Positions 7,821 to 16,807 of a DNA stretch of 64,000 bases are shown piece after piece (the stretch's first letter is position 1; every line of letters begins with the position of its first letter). Below the pieces are notes generated by a model that did not search any database, had not been told where the DNA came from, and was given only the letters and a program-made list of their open reading frames with translations. The translations under genes and the position numbers were made by a program. Where the stretch lies: contig NZ_PJIQ01000005.1 in assembly GCF_002929745.1 (NCBI RefSeq), positions 124,001-188,000 on the forward strand, written 5' to 3'. Source of the DNA: Arthrobacter sp. B1805. GTDB taxonomy: Bacteria > Actinomycetota > Actinomycetes > Actinomycetales > Micrococcaceae.

Positions 7821-9404
7821 CTAGTCCTGGGACTCGGCGTCTGCTTCCTGCCGGGCAGGGGCAGTCGGCTTGCGGTTCTGCACGGACTCGGTCCAGATAC
7901 CTGCCTTGCGGTCGGCCTCGAGGTCGGCCCGGGCCGCGGCCTTGGCGTCCTTCCGCTCCTGGTACTCCTCGCGCTTCTGCTCGCGCGTCGGCCGGATGTA
8001 CTCGGCGAGGCGCAGATCGGAGCCACGCGGTCCGGCGAGCAGTTCGGCGCCACCCATCATTGTGGGCTCCCAGTCGAAGACGACGCCGTCACCCTCGCCG
8101 ATCACCACGGTGTCGCCCGGCTTGGCACCGGATTTGAAGAGCTGCTCCTCCACGCCGAGCTTCGCGAGGCGGTCCGCGAGATAGCCGACCGCCTCGTCAT
8201 TGGTGAAGTCTGTCTGCTTGACCCAGCGCTCGGGCTTCTCGCCGAGGACACGGAACAGCGGCAGCGCGTCCTTCTCCTCGTTGCGGATCCGGAACGAGGC
8301 AGCGTTGACGCCCCGCGGCCGCAGGACGGGAGGCGCGACCTTCGGCGGTGCTGTCGCGACGGCCTTCCGGGCGTTCTCGACGATCTCGGCCATGGCGAAG
8401 CCGAGCTGGCGCAGCCCCTCGTGGCTGGACGCGGACACCTCGAACACACGGTAGCCGCGTGCTTCGAGCTCGGGACGGACGAAGCCCGCCATGTCCTTGC
8501 CGTCGGGGACATCCACCTTGTTGAGGGCGACGAGCCGCGGGCGCTCGTTCAGGGGGACGACGTCGCCGTCGGGCCCAGCGAAACTCATGTCGACGGCGTA
8601 CTTCTCCAGCTCGCGCTCGATGATCGCGAGGTCGTTGAGCGGATCACGGTCCGCTTCGAGGGCTGCACAGTCCAGGACGTGCACGAGGGCGGCGCAACGC
8701 TCCACATGGCGCAGGAAGTGGTGGCCGAGGCCCTTGCCCTCGCTCGCGCCCTCGATGAGCCCTGGGACGTCGGCGATCGTGAATCGCGTCGATCCGGCTT
8801 CGACGACGCCGAGATTCGGCACGAGGGTCGTGAAGGGGTAGTCGGCGATCTTCGGCCTCGCAGCGGACATGGCCGCGATCAGGCTGGACTTTCCGGCCGA
8901 CGGGAACCCCACGAGGGCGATGTCCGCGATGGACTTGAGTTCGAGGACGACGTCGCGCTCGTCACCCGGGATGCCGAGCAGCGCGAACCCGGGAGCCTTG
9001 CGCTTCTGGGACGACAGCGCGGCATTGCCGAGACCGCCCTGACCGCCCGCGGCGACGACGAACTCGGTGCCGTCTCCCACGAGGTCGGCGAGCACCTCGC
9101 CGTCCTTCGTCTTGACGACGGTGCCGTCGGGCACGGGCAGGATGAGGGTCTCCCCACTCTTGCCGCCGCGCCAGTCACCCATGCCGTTGCCGCCGTTCGT
9201 GGCGTGCCGGTGGGGGGCGTGGTGGTAATCGAGGAGTGTCGTCGTCTGGTGGTCGACGCGGAGGATGACGTCGCCGCCATCGCCGCCGTTGCCGCCGTCG
9301 GGCCCGCCGAGGGGCTTGAACTTCTCGCGGTGGACGGAGACGCAGCCGTGGCCACCGGTGCCTCCGGATACGTGCAGGACTACGCGGTCAACGAAGCTCG
9401 CCAC
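7821..9404 (-). CDS. obg: Obg-family GTPase (CgtA)
   Basis: 527 residues. The N-terminal Gly-rich Obg fold (1-160) is followed by a G domain with P-loop GFPSAGKSS, switch/G3 DVPGLIEGA and G4 NKVD. A C-terminal OCT domain (about 350-430) and a ~90-residue charged tail (RAREQK-type and QEADAESQD end) follow, typical of actinobacterial Obg. It works in 50S subunit maturation and links GTP/ppGpp state to growth. GTG start with AAGGAG upstream. The rplU-rpmA-obg order is ancient, but here a strong terminator stands between rpmA and obg. Confidence 0.98.
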   Translation of the reverse strand: MASFVDRVVLHVSGGTGGHGCVSVHREKFKPLGGPDGGNGGDGGDVILRVDHQTTTLLDYHHAPHRHATNGGNGMGDWRGGKSGETLILPVPDGTVVKTKDGEVLADLVGDGTEFVVAAGGQGGLGNAALSSQKRKAPGFALLGIPGDERDVVLELKSIADIALVGFPSAGKSSLIAAMSAARPKIADYPFTTLVPNLGVVEAGSTRFTIADVPGLIEGASEGKGLGHHFLRHVERCAALVHVLDCAALEADRDPLNDLAIIERELEKYAVDMSFAGPDGDVVPLNERPRLVALNKVDVPDGKDMAGFVRPELEARGYRVFEVSASSHEGLRQLGFAMAEIVENARKAVATAPPKVAPPVLRPRGVNAASFRIRNEEKDALPLFRVLGEKPERWVKQTDFTNDEAVGYLADRLAKLGVEEQLFKSGAKPGDTVVIGEGDGVVFDWEPTMMGGAELLAGPRGSDLRLAEYIRPTREQKREEYQERKDAKAAARADLEADRKAGIWTESVQNRKPTAPARQEADAESQD

Positions 9405-9434
9405 GTCGGTCTCCTTCTACAAATGCTTCACTGT

Positions 9435-9490
9435 GCCGACCCTGGTCGGCTTAAAAGAAGGTGGGGCGAGCCGAAGAGGCTCACCCCACC
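9435..9490 (-). terminator. Intrinsic terminator/attenuator between rpmA and obg
   Basis: Minus-strand stem GGTGGGGTGAGCC, loop TCTT, CGGCTCGCCCCACC, followed by TTCTTTT (core 9452-9490). A second small hairpin GCCGACC/GGTCGGC (9435-9450) lies just after it in the obg leader. It should stop most ribosomal-protein transcripts before obg. Confidence 0.85.
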
Positions 9491-9531
9491 CGAATGCTTG
9501 GTGCACGGTCAGTGCATGCTCAGCAGGCAGA

Positions 9532-9792
9532 TTACTCTGCTGCCGCACCTACGATGTTGACGACCTTGCGTCCGCGGCGGGTACCGAATTCGACGGCACC
9601 TGCTTCGAGTGCGAACAAGGTGTCGTCGCCACCGCGGCCGACATTGGCGCCCGGGTGGAAGTGGGTGCCGCGCTGGCGGACGATGATCTCGCCGGCCTTG
9701 ACGACCTGGCCACCGAAGCGCTTGACGCCGAGGTACTGTGCGTTCGAGTCGCGGCCGTTGCGAGTGGAGCTTGCGCCCTTCTTATGTGCCAT
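9532..9792 (-). CDS. rpmA: 50S ribosomal protein L27
   Basis: 86 residues, full length. It begins [20 protein letters not shown] and contains the L27 signature [21 protein letters not shown]. The N-terminal extension reaches toward the peptidyl-transferase centre in the ribosome. No Firmicutes-type cleavable N-terminal leader is present. It lies 55 bases after rplU and is followed by a strong terminator. Confidence 0.99.
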   Translation of the reverse strand: MAHKKGASSTRNGRDSNAQYLGVKRFGGQVVKAGEIIVRQRGTHFHPGANVGRGGDDTLFALEAGAVEFGTRRGRKVVNIVGAAAE

Positions 9793-9847
9793 GAGTTATG
9801 CCTGCCTTCGCTGAAGTGTCTGCTTGACCGATCGGAGCCCGGAGGGA

Positions 9848-10156
9848 CTACGCGATACCTGTGATTTTGACGCGGGTCAGTTCCGAACGGTGACCCTGGC
9901 GCTTCTTGTAGCCGGTCTTGTTCTTGAACTTCTGGATGACAATCTTCGGTCCACGAAGATTCTCGACGATCTCGGCAGTGACGGTGACCTTCGCGAGGTC
10001 CTCCGCTGCGGAGGTGATCTTGGCGCCGTCTACCAGAAGGAGGGCGGGCAGCTTGAACGTGCTTCCTGCCTGACCGGTGACGCGGTCAAGGGTAACGAGG
10101 TCTCCTACAGAAACCTTTTCTTGGCGGCCGCCTGCGCGGACAATCGCGTACACCAC
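9848..10156 (-). CDS. rplU: 50S ribosomal protein L21
   Basis: 102 residues from the GTG at 10156 ([19 protein letters not shown]), the usual L21 N-terminus. The longer open frame upstream has no homologous content. The C-terminal signature [21 protein letters not shown] binds 23S rRNA. AGAAGTGAG upstream serves as ribosome-binding site. First gene of the rplU-rpmA unit. Its promoter must lie in the ~225-base leader behind the thiamine gene. Confidence 0.97.
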   Translation of the reverse strand: MVYAIVRAGGRQEKVSVGDLVTLDRVTGQAGSTFKLPALLLVDGAKITSAAEDLAKVTVTAEIVENLRGPKIVIQKFKNKTGYKKRQGHRSELTRVKITGIA

Positions 10157-10195
10157 TTGGGAACTCACTTCTCTCGACAATCTTGACTTCTGATG

Positions 10196-10217
10196 AAAAA
10201 ACCTGGGTGCGCCCTGG
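10196..10217 (-). terminator. Attenuator-like hairpin in the rplU leader
   Basis: Minus-strand CCAGGGCGCACCCAGG folds as a 5-bp stem with one A-A mismatch and is followed at once by six T. It lies 40 bases before the rplU start codon. The stem is weak. It could be a leftover terminator of the upstream thiamine gene or a leader attenuator. Confidence 0.35.
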
Positions 10218-10381
10218 CAGCAATCCTGGAGGTCGCCCTTCGTGCCGGATCCGCGCTGCGCGTCCACGACCGCCGCTGCCCTGGGGCTGCCGGTGTCGGT
10301 GGACATGATGCGCAATGTGGAATCCCTGCACAGTTGCCGCCGGACATGCCGGTTAACAGGCGAGTGCACCGAGGGTCCAGA

Positions 10382-11968
10382 TTACGTCAGAACAGCGTCT
10401 TCCCGCAAATCAGCGGGCTCCCGGGTCGCGGCGGGCAGCCGCTGGACCCGGGGCGCGTCGAAGAAGTCCCGCTCGTAGGCTGCGGACCGGAGGAACGCCG
10501 CGAGCATGGCCTCCCGTTCGGCTTCCGAGCCGCGACGGTGCGCTTCGTCCGATATCTGCTTCGCACGCTCGGTGGCTGCCGCGAAGTCGGCGTCCGCGTA
10601 GGTCGCGATCCAGTCCGCATATGGGTGCCGGGTATCGCTGCCCTCGAGCGGCGACTGCGCCTGCTCCTGGATCCAGTCGCCGACGGCCGCATAGAGCCAG
10701 AAGCACGGCAGGACGGCCGCGACGAGCTCAGCGTAGGAACCACGGACGGCGGTGGCCGTCAGGTGATCGCAGTAGGCGCGCGTGGCGGGTCCGGCTTCGC
10801 CCTCGCCGAAGCGCAAGCCCGCCGCATCCAGCCAGGTCCGGTGCAGCTCCGCCTCGGTCCGGAGGCACGACGTCGCGGCCGACAACCAGAAGAGCTGCTC
10901 GTCGTCCGTCGGAGCCATGGCGGCAGTCCTGGCGAGCACACCGCAGTACTCGCGCAGGTACAGCGCGTCCTGCTGCAGGTAGTAGGCGAAGTCGGCGGTG
11001 GAGAGGCTGCCATCGGTCAGGGCGCGAATGAAGGGGAGGTCGAGGATGTGCCGGCGGGTCGCTGCGCTCCGCCTCCATGCCAGGTCGGTGAATCGTTCGT
11101 GCGACCCCGTGCCGGCGGCGGCGTGGAATGCGGAGTGGAAGTGGTGCACGGGTCCGCTGCCTGCACCCACCTCCAGGTGATCCGCCGCGCGCAGCGCTCC
11201 TTCCAGCCAGAACTTCGCCTCACGCACCGCGGCGGGCCAGTCCGACGTCACCGCGTATCGTGTGGCGATGGCTGAGGAGAGTGAGCAGCCTGTCCCGTGG
11301 GTGTTCGTCGTCGTTATCCGCATGCCGTCGAAGGCGACCGCGTCCGCAGGCCGCCCGGGCGGGAGGATGAGCGCGTCGGGGCACCGCTCCCCCGGCAGGT
11401 GCCCACCCTTCACAAGGACACGCGTATTCAGCAGTGCGGCAAGGACACTCCCCTGCTCCAGGGCATCGGCCCACGACGTCGCCGGTTCGGCGCCGACCAG
11501 CACCGCGAGTTCGGGAATGTTGGGGGTGACCAGGGACGCCCGCCGGGCCAGGTCCACGACGGCGCGCACGGCGTCGTCGTCGAGCAGGCGAGCTCCGCTG
11601 GTCGCGACCATGACCGGATCCAGCACCACGACCGGCACGCGGACGTCGTCGAGCCACTCGGCGACCGCCCGGGCGACGTCCGCACTGCCGAGCATTCCGA
11701 TCTTCACGGCATCGATGGCCACATCCTCGGCGACGGCGTCGAGCTGTTGCCGGAGGAAGGCTAAGGGCGGCGTGTGGACGGCCGACACGCCCTGCGTGTT
11801 CTGCGCCGTCAGGGCCGTCAGCACGGCCATCGCGTAGCCGCCGTTCGCGCTGATGCTCTTGATGTCGGCCTGGACGCCGGCCCCGCCGCTCGGATCAGAG
11901 CCGGCGATGCTGAGCACGTTCGGAATCCGCGAGCTGTTCTTCGTCCCCGGTGCACGGACAGTATCCAT
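10382..11968 (-). CDS. thiD: ThiD-TenA fusion: HMP(-P) kinase with thiaminase II domain
   Basis: About 528 residues. The N-terminal half is ThiD, phosphorylating hydroxymethylpyrimidine (SIAGSDPSGGAGVQADIKS, AVKIGMLGS, VLDPVMVATSG, and the anion-hole THGTGCSLSSAIAT). The C-terminal ~220 residues are TenA, which salvages HMP from degraded thiamine. It shows FAYYLQQDALYLREY and the nucleophile-bearing LPCFWLYAAVGDW. Start choice: the first ATG (11977) touches the GGAGGG ribosome-binding site with no spacing, while the ATG at 11968 lies nine bases from it, so MDTVRAPG is preferred. A TPP riboswitch directly precedes it. It appears to be a single-gene unit upstream of rplU. Confidence 0.95.
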   Translation of the reverse strand: MDTVRAPGTKNSSRIPNVLSIAGSDPSGGAGVQADIKSISANGGYAMAVLTALTAQNTQGVSAVHTPPLAFLRQQLDAVAEDVAIDAVKIGMLGSADVARAVAEWLDDVRVPVVVLDPVMVATSGARLLDDDAVRAVVDLARRASLVTPNIPELAVLVGAEPATSWADALEQGSVLAALLNTRVLVKGGHLPGERCPDALILPPGRPADAVAFDGMRITTTNTHGTGCSLSSAIATRYAVTSDWPAAVREAKFWLEGALRAADHLEVGAGSGPVHHFHSAFHAAAGTGSHERFTDLAWRRSAATRRHILDLPFIRALTDGSLSTADFAYYLQQDALYLREYCGVLARTAAMAPTDDEQLFWLSAATSCLRTEAELHRTWLDAAGLRFGEGEAGPATRAYCDHLTATAVRGSYAELVAAVLPCFWLYAAVGDWIQEQAQSPLEGSDTRHPYADWIATYADADFAAATERAKQISDEAHRRGSEAEREAMLAAFLRSAAYERDFFDAPRVQRLPAATREPADLREDAVLT

Positions 11969-11977
11969 GGGTGACAT

Positions 11978-12070
11978 CCCTCCGCTAGGCCACGGGCGCG
12001 TGCGCCCACTAGATCAGGTTCGACGGGTTTGATCTCAGCCCCGCATCTGGCAGGGCACCCCGTGTCACAG
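11978..12070 (-). promoter_or_regulatory. TPP riboswitch (THI element)
   Basis: The minus strand shows the conserved THI segments in order: GGGGTGCCC, GGGGCTGAGAT, ACCCGTCGAACCTGATC, a variable GC-rich P3a-like hairpin (GGGCGCACGCGCCC), and the 3' strand CGGAGGGA. The last element contains the Shine-Dalgarno of the thiD-tenA gene. TPP binding would therefore close the ribosome-binding site, giving control at translation. Confidence 0.95.
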
Positions 12071-12138
12071 ACAAGCCTATCCCAGCCGGACGGCCGCGCT
12101 CGGGAGCGGGGCAGGAGCAGGACGGGAAGCTGCGGGGA

Positions 12139-12178
12139 CCCCAGAGGCCGGAGCCCTGACGGACTCCGGCCTCTGGGG
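12139..12178 (-). terminator. Terminator hairpin after RNase E/G gene
   Basis: CCCCAGAGGCCGGAG and CTCCGGCCTCTGGGG form a perfect 15-bp stem with a 10-base loop, 39 bases beyond the rne stop codon. No T-tract. It also insulates the thiamine riboswitch from rne transcription. Confidence 0.65.
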
Positions 12179-12217
12179 GTGGACGGGCATCGGACGATCG
12201 TCCGGGCCCGTCAGCGC

Positions 12218-15200
12218 CTACAGCTCCGAGGCGGGCACACCAACGCCGAAGATCAGCGGCTCGGCAGCGGCGGTTTCGGGCTTCCGCACGACGGGCTGAC
12301 CCTTGGCGACGTGGCGCGTCCCGGAAGGCTCGACGGCTCCCGCTCCCTGCGTCTCGATCGTCGTGTCCGCTGCGCCCTGCGCGCTGCGTGCTACGCGGCG
12401 CGGACGGGAACGACGGGCGGCTACGTCGGTGCGTGGAGGAACGACGGCGGATTCCTCCTCCGCACTGTCTCCGCCGGCGGTGGCCGGCGCTTCGGGCACT
12501 TCGTCCTCGCGTCCGGCATCATCCACTGCGGGCCTCCTGTTGAAGGCCTCACTGAGGCTGTCGAGCGTCAGCCGCGTCGCCGGCTCGGCCTGACCGTCCT
12601 GCATCTCCGGCCGACGGTTGTCCGCGCGCGGCAGCGTTACGGTCTCACCGTTGATGGTCAGGACGGCATCGGTCACCTGGACATCGGGCTCCGCAGTCGC
12701 CTGCTCGGCCGACTCCTCGTGGGCATGGTGGGTCGCGGCCGCGATGCTGGCGAGTGCGGCACGGGCCGCCTCCGCCTTGGCGGCGCGGTCCGGGCTCTCC
12801 GCCACCGGTGCCGGTGGCAGTGCGATGCCTTCATCCTGCTGCTGACCACCACGGCCCCGATTGCGCTTGCGCTCGCTCCGGGACGGCTTGTCCTGGCGCA
12901 CCTGCTGCTGTGCCTCGGGGGCGGTCGCGGAACGGCGGTGCTCGACGGGCTCCATGTGGGTGACGACGCCGCGTCCTGCGCAGTGCTCGCAATCCTCACC
13001 GAAGACTTCGAGCAGGCCGGTACCCATGCGCTTCCTCGTCATCTGGACCAGGCCCAGCGAGGTCACCTCGGCGACCTGGTGCTTGGTCCGGTCCCGGCCG
13101 AGGCACTCGACGAGGCGGCGGAGCACGAGGTCCCGGTTGGCCTCGAGCACCATGTCGATGAAGTCGATGACGATGATTCCGCCGATGTCGCGGAGCCGCA
13201 GCTGGCGGACGACCTCTTCGGCCGCCTCGAGGTTGTTCTTCGTGACCGTCTCTTCGAGGTTGCCGCCACTACCCGTGAACTTGCCGGTGTTGACGTCGAC
13301 GACGGTCATCGCCTCGGTGCGGTCGATTACGAGGGACCCCCCCGACGGCAGGAAGACTTTGCGGTCCAGGGCCTTCGCAATCTGCTCGTCGATGCGCGAT
13401 GCAGCGAAGATGTCCTCATCGCTCGTCCACTTCTCGAGCCTGCCGACGAGGTCCGGTGCCACGTACATGACGTAGGCCTCGATGGTGTCCCAGGCATCCT
13501 CTCCCGAGACCACGAGCTTCGAGAAGTCCTCGTTGAAGACGTCGCGGACCACCTTGATGGTGAGGTCGGGCTCGCCGTAGAGCAACTCGGGCGCAAGGGT
13601 CTTCGTGGAGCCGGCCTTGCGCTCGATCTCCTCCCACTGCGCCCGGAGGCGGTTGATGTCGTGCGTGAGCTCCTCCTCGCTGGCGCCCTCGGCCGCAGTA
13701 CGGACGATTACGCCGGCGTTCTCCGGCAGGCGGTCCTTGAGGATGCGCTTGAGGCGGTTCCGCTCGACGTCCGGCAGCTTGCGGGAGATGCCCGTCATGG
13801 ATCCGCCGGGCACGTAGACCAGGTAGCGTCCGGGCAACGAGATCTGGCTTGTCAGCCGCGCTCCCTTGTGGCCCACGGGGTCCTTCGTCACCTGCACGAG
13901 GACGGGATCGCCCGACTTCAGCGCGAGTTCGATACGCCGCGGCTGCCCGTCGAGGCCCGCGGCGTCCCAGTTGACCTCGCCTGCGTAGAGCACCGCATTC
14001 CGGCCGCGTCCGATGTCGACGAAGGCGGCCTCCATGCTGGGCAGCACGTTCTGCACCTTGCCGAGGTAGACGTTCCCGATCAGCGAATCCTGCTGCGTCT
14101 TGGAGACGAAGTGCTCCGCCAGGATCCCGTCCTCCAGCACACCGATCTGGATCCTGTCATCGCGCTGTCGCACGATCATCTGGCGGTCCACCGACTCACG
14201 CCGGGCGAGGAACTCGGCCTCGGTGATGACCTGCCGGCGCCGACCCGTGTCGCGGGACTCGCGGCGGCGCTGCTTCTTGGCCTCGAGGCGCGTGGAGCCA
14301 CGGACGCTCGTCACGCGGTCGGACACCGGCTCACTCGCCTGGCGGGGAGCGCGCACCCGTGTGACGGTGTTGGGGGGATCGTCGTCCTCACCACCGGCCA
14401 ACTCGAGATCCTGGTCTCCCCGGCGGCGTCGGCGGCGCCGTCGTGACGTGACACCAGCGCCCTCCTCGGGACCGTTCGGGCGGGGCTGCTCGTCCGTCCC
14501 CTCCGCCTCGACATCGTCCGTCACGTTCTGGCCGGCGTCGGTGCGACTGCGACCACGGGTGCGGCGGCTGCGGCGAGAACGGCGGCCGGATTCCTCCGAA
14601 GCCTCCTCGTCGGAACTGTCTTCGACAGGTGGCGCGACCTTCACCGAGGGCACTGTGACGGCGCTCAGGTCGGGCGCGTGGAACAGCAGCGAGAGGGGTG
14701 ACTCGGGTACGGCGAACGGATCGAAACGATTCTCGTCAACCGACGGCTCGCCGGTTGCGTCCTCCGGGGTCTCCTTCTGCGCGAGGGAGGCCGACTGTTC
14801 GGGGCTGGTGTCCGGGCTGACTGCCTCCGCGGCTGCCGGTGCTGCTCCTGCGGGATCCTCTGCCTGCGCGGGCTCCGACGCCCTGCGGGAGCGACGCCTG
14901 GACGCGGTCCGGCGCGTGCGCGCGGGCTTCTGCTCGGCAGCCCGGTCGTTGGTATCGACCGCACCGGCGGCGTCGGCGGCGGGCTCTGCCGTGGCGTCCG
15001 CGGGGACGGACTCCGAGGAGGCGGGCGCAACGGCGTTGGACGCGACAGCACTGGGCGGGGCGACGCTGGCCGGGCCTGCCTCTGCCGTCGCAGCACGACG
15101 ACGCGTGCGGGGCGCGCGGACAGGTGCGGATGATGCCGCGGCAACGGCAGTGGAATCGACGGCAGTGGGCTCGCCCGAGCCGGACTCGACGGGGGCGGAC

Positions 15201-15643
15201 TCGACGGCGGAGGACTCGACGGCGGAGGGCTCGACGGCGGAGGGCTCGACGGTACTGGTGTGGACGGTGCCGGCCGGACCTGCTTCGGCCGTCGCTGCGC
15301 GACGTCGTGCACGCGGCGCCTTTGCCGGTGCGGCTGCCGGAGCAGGGCTCGCCGTCGCTGCCGCTGCCTGAGAATCATCCGGAATTGCTGCGGTCTCGGC
15401 ATTCCCGCGATCCTCCGCGACGACCGGCTTGCGGGCCCGCGTTGCCCGCTTGCGGACCGGCACCACGTCCAGGTCCGGTTCTGCCGTCGTTACCGGCGGG
15501 GTAGGAGGCGCTCCAGCCGGTGCGCTCGCGGTGCGGCGCTTCCTCGGTGCCTTTGCGGGAGCGGCCTGGCCCTGGCTGTCCGGGGCGATAGACGGTGCTT
15601 CCGTTACGTTCTGTTCGTTCCCCTGCTGTTCTGACTGATCCAT
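12218..15643 (-). CDS. rne: Ribonuclease E/G
   Basis: 1141 residues, the long actinobacterial form with the catalytic core in the middle. Residues 1-500 are low-complexity Ala/Pro/Arg/Glu with RRRSRR-type basic clusters and internal repeats, a likely disordered RNA- and protein-binding arm. The S1 domain starts near 520 (GNVYLGKVQNVLPSMEAAFVD). The DNase I-like catalytic site is near 784 (TVVDVNTGK), with IGGIIVIDFIDM after it. The zinc link CEHCAGRG near 890 joins dimers. A ~240-residue tail follows. The start ATG is preceded by GGAG nine bases upstream, and a TTG farther out is less likely. It handles mRNA decay and rRNA/tRNA processing. Confidence 0.96.
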   Translation of the reverse strand: MDQSEQQGNEQNVTEAPSIAPDSQGQAAPAKAPRKRRTASAPAGAPPTPPVTTAEPDLDVVPVRKRATRARKPVVAEDRGNAETAAIPDDSQAAAATASPAPAAAPAKAPRARRRAATAEAGPAGTVHTSTVEPSAVEPSAVESSAVESAPVESGSGEPTAVDSTAVAAASSAPVRAPRTRRRAATAEAGPASVAPPSAVASNAVAPASSESVPADATAEPAADAAGAVDTNDRAAEQKPARTRRTASRRRSRRASEPAQAEDPAGAAPAAAEAVSPDTSPEQSASLAQKETPEDATGEPSVDENRFDPFAVPESPLSLLFHAPDLSAVTVPSVKVAPPVEDSSDEEASEESGRRSRRSRRTRGRSRTDAGQNVTDDVEAEGTDEQPRPNGPEEGAGVTSRRRRRRRRGDQDLELAGGEDDDPPNTVTRVRAPRQASEPVSDRVTSVRGSTRLEAKKQRRRESRDTGRRRQVITEAEFLARRESVDRQMIVRQRDDRIQIGVLEDGILAEHFVSKTQQDSLIGNVYLGKVQNVLPSMEAAFVDIGRGRNAVLYAGEVNWDAAGLDGQPRRIELALKSGDPVLVQVTKDPVGHKGARLTSQISLPGRYLVYVPGGSMTGISRKLPDVERNRLKRILKDRLPENAGVIVRTAAEGASEEELTHDINRLRAQWEEIERKAGSTKTLAPELLYGEPDLTIKVVRDVFNEDFSKLVVSGEDAWDTIEAYVMYVAPDLVGRLEKWTSDEDIFAASRIDEQIAKALDRKVFLPSGGSLVIDRTEAMTVVDVNTGKFTGSGGNLEETVTKNNLEAAEEVVRQLRLRDIGGIIVIDFIDMVLEANRDLVLRRLVECLGRDRTKHQVAEVTSLGLVQMTRKRMGTGLLEVFGEDCEHCAGRGVVTHMEPVEHRRSATAPEAQQQVRQDKPSRSERKRNRGRGGQQQDEGIALPPAPVAESPDRAAKAEAARAALASIAAATHHAHEESAEQATAEPDVQVTDAVLTINGETVTLPRADNRRPEMQDGQAEPATRLTLDSLSEAFNRRPAVDDAGREDEVPEAPATAGGDSAEEESAVVPPRTDVAARRSRPRRVARSAQGAADTTIETQGAGAVEPSGTRHVAKGQPVVRKPETAAAEPLIFGVGVPASEL
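15183..15257 (-). repeat. Five 15-bp tandem units inside rne
   Basis: Consecutive copies of a unit like CTCGACGGCGGAGGA repeat every 15 bases, coding for (A)VE(P/S)S units in the N-terminal arm of RNase E/G. The flanking APRARRRAATAEAGPA and APRTRRRAATAEAGPA are a larger duplicated segment. The repeats keep the frame, so they can expand or contract without breaking the gene. Confidence 0.85.
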
Positions 15644-16130
15644 GGGTACTCGCTCCAAGCCCCTGCGGCGCCGGCCACATTCCAGCGCCCTTCAGGGCGG
15701 TATGTCGGCCGGCCGCGGGCCCTTCGCCCGGCGGCTGACCGGAAGTCGTTGTCATATCGTCCGAGGTCACACCGTCTTGGGGGTGCGGAATCACTCGGAG
15801 ACCAGTGGCGCTTTTCCAACTCAGCCGCCGTTGTCGACGGTGGGTCCCACGAGCGGATTCTGCCTACTTCCGCCGACGTGGCGGACTCGGTAGGACGGAA
15901 GCATCGCTCGCGGAACGGAAGCCTGTCACTGGACCGGCGTAGGAATGTGGTTCCCGCGCCAGCCTTCGCTATTGTCTCACACCGCCCTTCGAACGGGCCT
16001 CGCAACCCGGGCTAGACTCGCCCGGGAGGACCATCCGGAGTGACCCGCCGCCTCGTCGGACGGGTTCGCCTCGAAGTGATCTATCGGCGCACGGACCCCA
16101 GAGGCAGCGCACGGCGGAAGGAGCACCGGC
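15644..16130. other. Divergent intergenic region rne/VKOR
   Basis: 487 bases without a convincing gene. For the plus-strand VKOR gene, TAGACT (16013-16018) is a plausible -10 and sits in a small CCGGGC/GCCCGG hairpin. The best -35 is TTCGAA at 15988 with a long 19-base spacer. For rne I see no clear promoter. The long minus-strand leader would suit an autoregulated RNase E mRNA, but no specific structure could be verified. Short frames on both strands lack ribosome-binding sites. Confidence 0.5.
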
Positions 16131-16766
16131 ATGGACACCCGCAGGACGACGAACGCCTCCGACACGACGGACGCGGGTGGACCTGATCACGGCCGGCGCA
16201 CCGCGGGGAGGCTGCCCATCGTCCTCCTGGTCTCCGGGACGATCGGTTGGGCGGCGTCCGCACAACTCGTGCTCGAGCGCCTCGCCCTGTACGCCGATCC
16301 GGACTACGTCACGACGTGCGATGTCAGTCCCTTGATCTCCTGCGGCGATGTGTTCCAAACAGCGCAGGCAAGTCTTTTCGGCTTTCCCAATCCGCTGATC
16401 GGCATCGTCGCCTTCGCCGTCGTCATCACGACGGCGATGGGGTTGCTCGCAGGCGCCCGGTTCGCCCGCTGGTACTGGCTCGGCCTCCAGGCCGGCGTGA
16501 CAGCGGGCCTCTCCTTCGTCGCCTGGCTCTGGTTCCAGGCCCTCTTCGTGATCCACATCCTGTGTCTCTACTGCATCGCGGTCTGGGCAGTCATGCTCGT
16601 GGTCTTCGTCGCCGTGACCGCGCACACCATGAGCACCGGCGTGCTGCAGGTAGGACCAAGGGCGCGCCGCGTCGCAGCGGAATGGTCGTGGGTCATCGCA
16701 CTGCTGCTCATCCTGGCGATGGCCGTATCCGTGGTCGTGTCCTTCGCGGACGCCTTCACCGGCTGA
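16131..16766 (+). CDS. Vitamin K epoxide reductase (VKOR) family membrane protein
   Basis: 211 residues with about five hydrophobic helices. After a polar N-terminal ~25 residues come the first helix and the periplasmic loop carrying the shuttle cysteines (TCDVSPLISCGDVF), then the FGFPNPLIGI motif, and the membrane CxxC active site in HILCLYCIAVW. VKOR homologues use quinone to reoxidise a DsbA-like partner and so drive disulfide formation outside the cytoplasm. This one lacks the fused thioredoxin domain found in some homologues, so its partner must be encoded elsewhere. Alone on its strand, convergent with dxs. Confidence 0.92.
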   Translation: MDTRRTTNASDTTDAGGPDHGRRTAGRLPIVLLVSGTIGWAASAQLVLERLALYADPDYVTTCDVSPLISCGDVFQTAQASLFGFPNPLIGIVAFAVVITTAMGLLAGARFARWYWLGLQAGVTAGLSFVAWLWFQALFVIHILCLYCIAVWAVMLVVFVAVTAHTMSTGVLQVGPRARRVAAEWSWVIALLLILAMAVSVVVSFADAFTG

Positions 16767-16802
16767 CCGACGGCATTCCGCGCCGTGCGGCGTGCCGTCG
16801 GT
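16766..16802. terminator. Bidirectional terminator VKOR/dxs
   Basis: ACCGACGGCA and TGCCGTCGGT form a 10-bp stem that starts on the VKOR stop codon and ends six bases before the dxs stop. It can serve both convergent genes. No long T-run. Confidence 0.6.
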
Positions 16803-16807
16803 GAGCC

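Noticed and set aside
6675-9560. Open frame of 961 codons on the plus strand across proB and obg
   Set aside because: It is antisense to two certain genes. Its long opening is an effect of G/C third positions, and its protein has no fold or motif.
11969-11977. First ATG as thiD-tenA start
   Set aside because: It sits directly against GGAGGG with no spacing. The second ATG has the normal distance.
12029-14446. Open frame of 805 codons opposite RNase E/G
   Set aside because: Shadow of the rne catalytic core. No ribosome-binding site, composition unlike a folded protein.
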